Assembly: GCF_000633395.1 (NCBI RefSeq)
Contig: NZ_AYMU01000009.1
Location: 1-64,000, forward strand
DNA: 64,000 nt
Source: Pseudomonas sp. PH1b
GTDB taxonomy: Bacteria > Pseudomonadota > Gammaproteobacteria > Pseudomonadales > Pseudomonadaceae
Reading direction: 5' to 3'
A program made the translations under genes and the position numbers. Below are positions 23,983-30,788 of the stretch, in pieces (the stretch's first letter is position 1; each line of letters starts with the position of its first letter). Below the pieces are notes generated by a model that saw nothing but the letters and a program-made list of their open reading frames with translations, did no database searches and had not been told where the DNA came from.

Positions 23983-24612
23983 TCAGGGAATCAGTGAGTT
24001 GCGCTTGGCGAACTCCGCCAGGCCGACCTGCGATCCCAACCCGAGCTTTTGCAGCAACCGGGTCTTGTAAGTGCTGACGGTTTTGTTGCTGAGAAACAGC
24101 TTTTCACCGATCGCCTTGTTGGAGTAACCCTGAGCCAGGTATTGCAGCACGATCATTTCCCGATCGGTCAACAAGCCGATCTGTTCAACCTCGGACTTCT
24201 GCTGCATCGGCGGAGCGGACACATCCTGGGCCATTGACGGATAGAAAGTGTATCCGGCCAGTACGGCATTCAATGCCACCACCAGATTGCTCAGGTCCTC
24301 TTCCTTGTTGACGAAACCACGGGCGCCCAACTGAATGCAGCGCCTGCAGAAACTTTCCACCGACTGCGAGGTGAGCACCAGTACCTCAGTGCGCAACTCC
24401 AGGGCCTTGATGCGGGCAAGCACCTTGAGCCCATCGAGCTTGGGAATACCGATGTCGAGGATTACCACATCCGGCACATGCTCACGCACGAGTTCGAGGG
24501 CATCCAGGCCATTATCCGTTTCGGCCACCACACACATATCGTTCTTTTCCAACAAGACCTTAACGGCAAGCCGAACAACAGGGTGGTCGTCAACTATCAA
24601 TACGCTGTGCAT
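23983..24612 (-). CDS. rocA1: RocA1-like response regulator (REC + LuxR-type HTH)
   Basis: A 209-residue DNA-binding response regulator. REC domain at residues 1-120: Asp8/Asp9, phospho-acceptor Asp53 (VVILDIGIP), Thr81 (LTSQS) and Lys103 (VNKEED). NarL/FixJ-type HTH at about 145-209 (LLTDREMIVLQYLAQGYSNKAIGEKLFLSNKTVSTYKTRLLQ). In P. aeruginosa RocA1 receives phosphate from RocS1 and activates cup fimbrial genes. The same gene order, rocA1 divergent from rocR-rocS1, is seen here. Directly next to the fimbrial operon, it is the obvious candidate activator. Confidence 0.88.
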   Translation of the reverse strand: MHSVLIVDDHPVVRLAVKVLLEKNDMCVVAETDNGLDALELVREHVPDVVILDIGIPKLDGLKVLARIKALELRTEVLVLTSQSVESFCRRCIQLGARGFVNKEEDLSNLVVALNAVLAGYTFYPSMAQDVSAPPMQQKSEVEQIGLLTDREMIVLQYLAQGYSNKAIGEKLFLSNKTVSTYKTRLLQKLGLGSQVGLAEFAKRNSLIP

Positions 24613-25001
24613 ACAGTGTTTTCACCTTAATAGCTTGGCTCTCGGCCAAGTGTTGCTGCTGGTAGAAATATATTTTATCGGACACCACCCAGATTAAACT
24701 TTCATACCCACTCAAACATGAGTACAGCAGGTGTTGTGTCAGCAAAATGCGTGACTTCCACCATAAAGTTCAGCACCTGTGGCTCAAACTCCGAAGGCTA
24801 CTGCTGATATGCCATTCCGTCCCTGAGGCGCAGATTCTCGACAAACTCACTAGGACACAAGCGGTTATCGATTCTCACCTAACGAATCAGACGGTCTGAT
24901 TTTTCACTAAGAAATTTCCTGCGACATATGGGGATACTCCTAATGGACCTTGCTCGGGAGCCTTAAGCAAGATGGCCGGTAAACAACGAAGTGAGCCGGC
25001 C
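24613..25001. other. rocA1-rocR divergent regulatory region
   Basis: The 389 bp carry a second copy of the palindromic box (24908-24921) and a 17-base palindrome AATCAGAC-G-GTCTGATT at 24885-24901. Both lie 80-120 bp before rocR. No coding frame is convincing. Confidence 0.6.
24908..24921. promoter_or_regulatory. RcsB/RocA1-type box before rocR
   Basis: TAAGAAATTTCCTG. Over 15 bases (ACTAAGAAATTTCCT, 24906-24920) it differs at one position from the palindrome before fimA. It lies 80 bp upstream of the rocR start. Sharing of such a sequence by the two promoters suggests one regulator for both. Confidence 0.55.
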
Positions 25002-26174
25002 ATGCAAGACCTTGTAGTTCTGGTGCTGGAAGATGAACCGCTGCAGCGACTGGTCACCGTTACCGCCCTGAAAAAAGTCATGTCCGGGCAGATCCATGAA
25101 GCCGCAGACGGTCAGGAAGCCCTGGCGCTGCTGGAGGCGTGCACCAAGGTGGACATCGCCATCTGCGACTTGAAAATGCCGGGAATGGACGGCCTGGCCT
25201 TTCTGCGCCACGCCAGCCATAGCGGCAAGTTGCACTCGGTGATCCTGTGCAGCCAGGTCGACCCGCTGCTGCGTCAGACCACAGTGTCGATGATCGACCG
25301 CCTGGGCCTGAATTTCCTCGGCGACCTGGGCAAGCCCTTCGACCTGGAGCGCATCACCCGCTTGCTCACCTGTTACCAGGCACAGCGCAACGATAGGGCC
25401 AAGCCCCTGGAAAAGGCCGAACTGCCGAGCCTGGCCGACATGATCCGCGGCCTGGATAACGGTGAATTCGAGGCCTACTACCAGCCCAGAGTCGCGCTCG
25501 ACAGCGCTACGCTGCTGGGTGCGGAAGCCCTCGCCCGATGGAACCACCCACAACTGGGAGTGCTGCCCCCCTCACACTTTCTCTACATCATGGAGCATCA
25601 CAACCTGCTCGAGCGGCTGTTCTGGCAACTCTTCGATCAAGGCCTGTCCTTGCGGCGCGAACTGGCAGACAAAGGCATTTCCCTGAACATGTCCTTCAAC
25701 CTGCACCCCTCACAACTGGCCTCCCAGACCCTTACCGAGTCGATTGCCTCCCTGCTTGAACTGTTCCAGGTCCCGGCCGGCAGCATCACCTTCGAAATCA
25801 CCGAGACCAGCTTGCTCAGCGCCCCGGCCAGCAGCCTGGAGAACCTGGTACGCCTGCGCATCATGGGCTGCGGGCTGGCCATGGATGATTTCGGCGCCGG
25901 CTACTCCTCCCTCTATCGCCTGTGCGAGTTGCCCTTCAGCCAGATCAAGCTGGACGGGACCTTTGTACGTAAGATGCATCAGCCAAGGAGCAGCGCAGTC
26001 ATCAGCTACACCGTGGCCCTGGCCCGTGCCTTGGGGATGACCCTGGTTATCGAAGGAGTGGAAACGCGAGAACAGCAAGAGCGCCTGATAAAGCTCGGTT
26101 GCTCGATGGCCCAGGGTTTTCTGTTCGCACGGCCCATGCCAGAAGGGCACTTCAGCGCCTATTGCCTCAACTGA
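25002..26174 (+). CDS. rocR: RocR-like response regulator with EAL c-di-GMP phosphodiesterase domain
   Basis: A 390-residue protein: REC domain (about 1-120, acceptor Asp56 in AICDLKMPG) and EAL domain (about 150-390) that hydrolyses cyclic di-GMP. All catalytic positions are present: Glu175 (EALARW), Asn233, Glu265 (FEITE), Asp295-Asp296 (DDFGAG), Lys316 (QIKLD), Glu351 (IEGVET), Gln371 (AQGF). Loop DDFGAGYSSL is intact. The ATG at 25002 is preferred over one at 24972 because it puts these residues at the numbers known for P. aeruginosa RocR. There RocR competes with RocA1 for phosphate from RocS1 and antagonises fimbrial expression. Confidence 0.9.
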   Translation: MQDLVVLVLEDEPLQRLVTVTALKKVMSGQIHEAADGQEALALLEACTKVDIAICDLKMPGMDGLAFLRHASHSGKLHSVILCSQVDPLLRQTTVSMIDRLGLNFLGDLGKPFDLERITRLLTCYQAQRNDRAKPLEKAELPSLADMIRGLDNGEFEAYYQPRVALDSATLLGAEALARWNHPQLGVLPPSHFLYIMEHHNLLERLFWQLFDQGLSLRRELADKGISLNMSFNLHPSQLASQTLTESIASLLELFQVPAGSITFEITETSLLSAPASSLENLVRLRIMGCGLAMDDFGAGYSSLYRLCELPFSQIKLDGTFVRKMHQPRSSAVISYTVALARALGMTLVIEGVETREQQERLIKLGCSMAQGFLFARPMPEGHFSAYCLN

Positions 26175-26313
26175 AGCGGTCTCGACGAGGGCTGACAGTT
26201 TACAACCGACCGGTCAGGCGATAACACAGGGCCATTGTCGGCACATCGCCTACTCGGTGCGCCTGGCTCTTTGACTTCTGATCATTCTTTCCTGACAAAC
26301 ATCTGAAGCGCTC

Positions 26314-29300
26314 ATGCATTTACGACTTATCTGGCTCTTTATCTGCCTGGCGATCACCGGCGCTCAACTGGCTGCGGCCGACACACCTTCGCAGCCCAAG
26401 ACGCTTTACAGCCCGCTGCTTCTCGACCAGAAAGATCTGGCTATCGAAGACAAGGACTGGCGCTGGCTACGCCATAAGTCCGAGCTGAAAATCGCGGTGG
26501 CTGCCACAGGAACGGCGCCACTCTATGTGAGCTACCACGACAGCAACTACGAGGGTATTACCGCCGACGTCACGGCCCTGATTGGGCAGATGCTCGGCCT
26601 GCGTATCAAGGTCGTGCCCTTTCGCACCCAGGAGGACGCCCGGCTAGCCCTGCTGGCCGGTGATATCGATGTCATCGCCAGCTACCACTCGGGGGCGACA
26701 ACCGATCCCATCAGCTACACCCGGCCCTTCGCCGAAAGCCCCTTGGCGCTGTTCAAGCGCAACGACGAGCAGCGTAACTCTCCCGCTGATCTGGCCGGCC
26801 TGCGCATTGCCGTCACCCTGGAACACAGCGTCGAGATGCAGGAGCGCTTTCCCCTCGCGCGATTCACCATCTACCCCAGCCACGACGAAGCGATAGCTGC
26901 AACAGCGTTCGGCCACACCGATCTGTACGCCGGTGACCTGCTCAGCGCCTATTTTCGACTCAACCGGTCCTACTACGGCTATCTCAAGTTCGAGCGTTTC
27001 GCCGGTTTGAAGAAAGCCGGCTACGCCTACGCCTTGAAAGGCAGCAACCTGCGCCTGCAACGAATACTCGATCAAAGCATCAACGCCCTGGGCAAGGACA
27101 AGCTCAGAAGCCTGAGCCGACGCTGGGTAGGCAGAGGCTTCCTGCCAACGGATGAAAAAGTACCGCTCAGCACAGACGAATCGCGCTGGATCGCACGCCA
27201 CCCGGTGGTCAGGCTGATGATCAACGATGACCTGGCCCCCGTGGCATTCTTCGATGCCAACGGGGTCTTCTCAGGTATCACCGCCGAGCTGCTGGAAGTG
27301 ATTGCCCAGCGTACGGGCCTGCATTTCCAGGTCACCGCCCGCAACGGTGCGTACCCCCAGCAAATAAAGGCATTGCAGGACTCGGAGGCGGACCTGGCGA
27401 TCATGACCAACAGTGCGCAACGCCAGGAAAACCTGCGTTTCACTCGCCCCTTTCTCACCAGCCCGTTCGTCATGGTCACAGCAGCCGACAACAACGGTAA
27501 GGCATTGCCACCCGGGGACCTGGTCGGCAAGCGTCTGGCGATTCCCTCCGGGCACGTTACCTTGCAATACGTACGCGATCTCTATCCCGACACCGAGGTG
27601 ATTGAAGCCGGCGCCTCATTGGACGCGATGAACATGGTGTACGAAGGCAAGGCTGCAGCCGCCGTGGTAGCGATGCCCACTGCCCGCTACTACATTGTCC
27701 GGCTGTTTCAAAACCGCCTGGCCATTGCCGACCTGATCCATAGCAACCCGGCAAACGCCAGTTTCGCCTTGCGTCGCAGCGATCCGGAACTGCAGTCCAT
27801 TCTCGACAAGGCCCTGCTCAGCCTGCCCGCCGACGACCTGAATGCGATCGCCAGTCACTGGCGCTCGCCACCGGGCATGAGTGGCGAAACCTGGCGTGAC
27901 TATCAACTGATGATCACCGAAATCATTACTGGTGCGGCGCTGCTGCTCCTGCTGACGATGACCTGGGTGCTGTACCTGCACCGCCGGATCAAGACCGAGA
28001 AACTGCTCAATGACCAGTTGCGCTTTGTCGAGGCCCTGACTGAAAGCATGCCCCCCGCCCTCTATGTCCGCGACATCGAAGGGCACATGCTGTCCTGCAA
28101 CCTCAGCTACTTGCAAAGCATCGGCCTGACTGCCGAGCAGGTCCTGAACAAGACGGTGCAAGCGCTACCCAAGGAGAATTTCTCGGCAGAGTCCGACCTG
28201 CACCAGAGCTACTTGAAGGCAATCAATGAAGGCACGACCGTCAAGTCGGTGTACGCGATCCAACTGCAGGGCAAGGATGTCTGGATCGATCACTGGATCC
28301 AGCCATTCCAGGACTCCCACGGCATTACCAAAGGGGTGATCTGTGGCTGGCTGGACATTACCGAGCATCGCCATCTGGTTCAGGAACTGAAGAAGGCAAA
28401 AAACCTCGCCGACCAGGCCAGCCGGGCCAAGACCACATTCCTGGCGACCATGAGCCATGAAATTCGCACGCCGATGAATGCGATCATCGGCATTCTGGAA
28501 CTGGCACTCAAACGTGCCGACGATGACCGGATCGAACGCTCCAGCATCGAAATTGCCTACAGCTCCGCCAGGAGCCTGCTGGAACTGATCGGTGACATCC
28601 TCGATATCGCCCGCATCGAATCCGGACGGCTCAGCCTCTCGCCCAAGCGCGCCAACCTGCGCGAGCTGGTGGAGTCGGTTGTCCGTGTCTTCGAAGGCCT
28701 GGCGCGACAGAAGCGCCTGAACCTGATCCTCGAGATCGACGCCACCATCAACGGTGATGTGCTGGTGGACGGGATGCGCTTCAAGCAGATCCTTTCCAAC
28801 CTTATCAGCAACGCGATCAAGTTCACCGAAGAGGGCTTCATCAAGGTGGCCCTCACCGGAGATCTGCTGGAGGATGCCTTGTTGCAGGTCAGGCTCAGTG
28901 TCGAGGACTCCGGGATCGGCATCTCCCCAGCCGACCAGGAGTGCCTGTTCCAACCCTTCGCCCAGGTCGAGCGCAATGTGCAGAATGCAGACGGCACCGG
29001 CCTGGGCCTGGTGATCTGCCGCTCGCTGTGCGCGATGATGGGCGGCCAGGTGACCATGACCAGCTCGCTGGGACAGGGCACCTGCATTGATGTCGAACTG
29101 CGCCTGCAGACACTGGAGCGCATCGCCCCATCCGAACGCCCGAACCCGAGCAAGATCCGGCACATGTACCGTCTGCAGATCCTGATAGTCGACGACCATT
29201 CGGTGAACCGTGAGGTGCTGCAACAGCAATTGAGCTTCCTCGGCCATGATACCGTCGAGGCAGCCAACGGTCGGGATGCCCTGGAGCTCTGGCGCCAGCA

Positions 29301-29967
29301 GGCGTTCGATCTGATCATCACCGACTGCCACATGCCCATCATGAATGGGGCTGATCTGACCCAGGCTATTCGCCACGACGAGCGCCAGAGCGCCTGCGCA
29401 CCGACAATGATCATCGGCCTGACCGCCGATGCCCAGCCCGAGGAAGTGGAGCGCTGCATCCTGGCCGGGATGAACGAATGCCTGATCAAGCCCATCAGCC
29501 TGGATGAGCTGGAACGGCGCCTGCAAACCATAAGCCTTGCCGACGACGAACAGGAGGAGCTGCCTACGTTGCCGGCACTGCCAAAGAAAGGCTTTGGCGC
29601 GCCTCGGGTGTTCGACCTGGAGTCGCTGCACTCGCTGGTGGGCGGCGAACCGACGATGCTGCACCACATCCTGAGTGAACTGCTCACCAACAATCGCTTG
29701 GATTTGCAAAGCCTCACGACCCTGCTCGAGGAGCAGGCAACGGCGGAGCTTGCAGAGTTGGCCCACCGCATCAAAGGCGCCGCACGGGTGGTGAAAGGCG
29801 AGCAGTTGGTAGAAAGCTGTCGCCAACTGGAAGATGCCTGCCTGAGTCCCGAGCTTTCCCTGGGCATGATCACGGAATGCGTGGCACAGGTAGTACAGGC
29901 AATCGAGACCCTGGAGCAACGCCTTCTGGAGCAACAGGAAATCTGGGCGGAACCGTCCATCCCATGA
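26314..29967 (+). CDS. rocS1: RocS1-like unorthodox (BvgS-type) hybrid sensor kinase
   Basis: A 1217-residue inner-membrane sensor. In order: signal peptide (1-22), two periplasmic solute-binding-type domains (about 55-275 and 290-525), one transmembrane helix (about 530-557), a PAS domain (about 565-690), histidine kinase with His715 (TMSHEIRTPMN) and ATP-binding N/G boxes (LSNLISNAIKF, DSGIGI, GTGLGLVI), REC domain with Asp1004 (ITDCHMP), and a C-terminal HPt domain with His1151 (LAHRIKGAARV). This is the full phosphorelay layout that feeds RocA1 and RocR. The gene follows rocR by 139 bp. The periplasmic ligand is unknown. Confidence 0.9.
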   Translation: MHLRLIWLFICLAITGAQLAAADTPSQPKTLYSPLLLDQKDLAIEDKDWRWLRHKSELKIAVAATGTAPLYVSYHDSNYEGITADVTALIGQMLGLRIKVVPFRTQEDARLALLAGDIDVIASYHSGATTDPISYTRPFAESPLALFKRNDEQRNSPADLAGLRIAVTLEHSVEMQERFPLARFTIYPSHDEAIAATAFGHTDLYAGDLLSAYFRLNRSYYGYLKFERFAGLKKAGYAYALKGSNLRLQRILDQSINALGKDKLRSLSRRWVGRGFLPTDEKVPLSTDESRWIARHPVVRLMINDDLAPVAFFDANGVFSGITAELLEVIAQRTGLHFQVTARNGAYPQQIKALQDSEADLAIMTNSAQRQENLRFTRPFLTSPFVMVTAADNNGKALPPGDLVGKRLAIPSGHVTLQYVRDLYPDTEVIEAGASLDAMNMVYEGKAAAAVVAMPTARYYIVRLFQNRLAIADLIHSNPANASFALRRSDPELQSILDKALLSLPADDLNAIASHWRSPPGMSGETWRDYQLMITEIITGAALLLLLTMTWVLYLHRRIKTEKLLNDQLRFVEALTESMPPALYVRDIEGHMLSCNLSYLQSIGLTAEQVLNKTVQALPKENFSAESDLHQSYLKAINEGTTVKSVYAIQLQGKDVWIDHWIQPFQDSHGITKGVICGWLDITEHRHLVQELKKAKNLADQASRAKTTFLATMSHEIRTPMNAIIGILELALKRADDDRIERSSIEIAYSSARSLLELIGDILDIARIESGRLSLSPKRANLRELVESVVRVFEGLARQKRLNLILEIDATINGDVLVDGMRFKQILSNLISNAIKFTEEGFIKVALTGDLLEDALLQVRLSVEDSGIGISPADQECLFQPFAQVERNVQNADGTGLGLVICRSLCAMMGGQVTMTSSLGQGTCIDVELRLQTLERIAPSERPNPSKIRHMYRLQILIVDDHSVNREVLQQQLSFLGHDTVEAANGRDALELWRQQAFDLIITDCHMPIMNGADLTQAIRHDERQSACAPTMIIGLTADAQPEEVERCILAGMNECLIKPISLDELERRLQTISLADDEQEELPTLPALPKKGFGAPRVFDLESLHSLVGGEPTMLHHILSELLTNNRLDLQSLTTLLEEQATAELAELAHRIKGAARVVKGEQLVESCRQLEDACLSPELSLGMITECVAQVVQAIETLEQRLLEQQEIWAEPSIP

Positions 29968-30040
29968 ACGACACGGAAACTGGCTCGCCCTGCAGCGTCC
30001 AACCTGCTCATCGCCACGAGGCATTTTTTGCGGGCAAACG

Positions 30041-30070
30041 AAAAAGGGCACCTCGAGAGGTGCCCTTTTT
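30041..30070. terminator. Bidirectional terminator between rocS1 and the tRNA cluster
   Basis: A perfect stem GGGCACCTC / GAGGTGCCC with a 2-base loop is flanked by AAAAA on the left and TTTTT on the right, so it can end transcripts from both directions. Confidence 0.85.
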
Positions 30071-30078
30071 CGTGAATA

Positions 30079-30155
30079 TGGTCGGGGTAAGGGGATTCGA
30101 ACTCCTGACATCCTGCTCCCAAAGCAGGCGCGCTACCGGACTGCGCTATACCCCG
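30079..30155 (-). tRNA. tRNA-Pro (anticodon TGG), copy 1
   Basis: A 77-base cloverleaf with encoded CCA. The acceptor CGGGGTA pairs with TACCCCG, the anticodon loop is TTTGGGA and the T arm contains GTTCGAATC. It is identical in every base to the copy at 30330-30406. It is the last gene of the cluster, and a terminator-like hairpin separates it from tRNA-Lys. Confidence 0.96.
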
Positions 30156-30156
30156 G

Positions 30157-30185
30157 TAAAAAAAAGGCACCTTCGAGAGGCGCCT
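30157..30185 (-). terminator. Terminator-like hairpin between tRNA-Lys and tRNA-Pro copy 1
   Basis: On the minus strand the stem AGGCGCC / GGTGCCT (one G-T pair) is followed by a run of eight T. It is similar in sequence to the terminator at 30041-30070, as if the tRNA-Pro plus terminator unit had been duplicated. Confidence 0.7.
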
Positions 30186-30248
30186 TCTTCGAACAGCGCT
30201 TTTGGCCTCTGTTCTTAAGATTCAATCCCAGCGAACTGGTTTCAAAAA

Positions 30249-30324
30249 TGGTGGGTCGTGTGGGATTCGAACCTACGACCAATTGGTTAAAAGCCAACTG
30301 CTCTACCAACTGAGCTAACGACCC
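30249..30324 (-). tRNA. tRNA-Lys (anticodon TTT)
   Basis: A 76-base cloverleaf with encoded CCA. The acceptor GGGTCGT pairs with ACGACCC, the D arm is AGCTCAGTTGGTAGAGC and the anticodon loop is CTTTTAA. Confidence 0.96.
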
Positions 30325-30329
30325 AAAAA

Positions 30330-30406
30330 TGGTCGGGGTAAGGGGATTCGAACTCCTGACATCCTGCTCCCAAAGCAGGCGCGCTACCGGACTGCGCTAT
30401 ACCCCG
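30330..30406 (-). tRNA. tRNA-Pro (anticodon TGG), copy 2
   Basis: 77 bases, identical to the copy at 30079-30155, with encoded CCA. It lies 5 bp before tRNA-Lys and 9 bp after tRNA-Asn, so these three are one transcript. Confidence 0.96.
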
Positions 30407-30415
30407 GTTTGAAAT

Positions 30416-30491
30416 TGGCTCCGTGACCAGGACTCGAACCTGGGACCCAATGATTAACAGTCATTTGCTCTACCGACTGAGCTATCACGGA
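30416..30491 (-). tRNA. tRNA-Asn (anticodon GTT)
   Basis: A 76-base cloverleaf with encoded CCA. The acceptor TCCGTGA pairs with TCACGGA and the anticodon loop is CTGTTAA. It is the first gene of the cluster, about 77 bases after the predicted P1 start. Confidence 0.96.
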
Positions 30492-30574
30492 ACTACATAT
30501 TTCAAGTTACAACTTCTTGCTTCCATCCTCTTCGACTTGTCCGTATCGCTACGTTCATGTCTCTGAGGCGCGCT

Positions 30575-30602
30575 ATTTTACAATCTTAAAACTACCTGTC
30601 AA
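30575..30602 (-). promoter_or_regulatory. tRNA cluster promoter P1
   Basis: A perfect -35 TTGACA (30597-30602), a 16-base spacer and -10 TAAAAT (30575-30580). It is followed by AGCGCGCC, the GC-rich discriminator typical of stringently controlled stable-RNA promoters. Confidence 0.8.
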
Positions 30603-30696
30603 CCCCTTAAATTGCTTTTAAGACAATGATTTGCGACTTCATTGCAGGTTTCTTCTAGATCAGAAAAAACCTCGGGGGTGACTGACTGCGGGGCGC

Positions 30697-30725
30697 ACTT
30701 TACAAGCCTTTTCCTTACAGTTCAA
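30697..30725 (-). promoter_or_regulatory. tRNA cluster promoter P2
   Basis: -35 TTGAAC (30720-30725), 17-base spacer, -10 TAAAGT (30697-30702) and a GC-rich discriminator GCGCCCC. It lies 120 bp upstream of P1 and points the same way, giving tandem promoters. Confidence 0.65.
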
Positions 30726-30735
30726 CGCCCTAGTG

Positions 30736-30765
30736 AAAAAAAAAGGCCTCGCAATGCGAGGCCTC
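30736..30765 (-). terminator. Terminator of clpB
   Basis: Stem AGGCCTCGC / GCGAGGCCT with a 3-base loop is followed on the minus strand by nine T, 24 bp after the clpB stop. Confidence 0.9.
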
Positions 30766-30788
30766 TTTATCAATGCACCGTTTCCGGC

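Noticed and set aside
24885..24905. Intrinsic terminator before rocR
   Set aside because: The palindrome is followed by T's but has a one-base loop, which cannot form a stable hairpin; an operator is more likely.
28165..30111. 648-codon open frame on the minus strand over rocS1
   Set aside because: Antisense shadow of a well-supported sensor kinase; it also runs through the terminator and tRNA-Pro.
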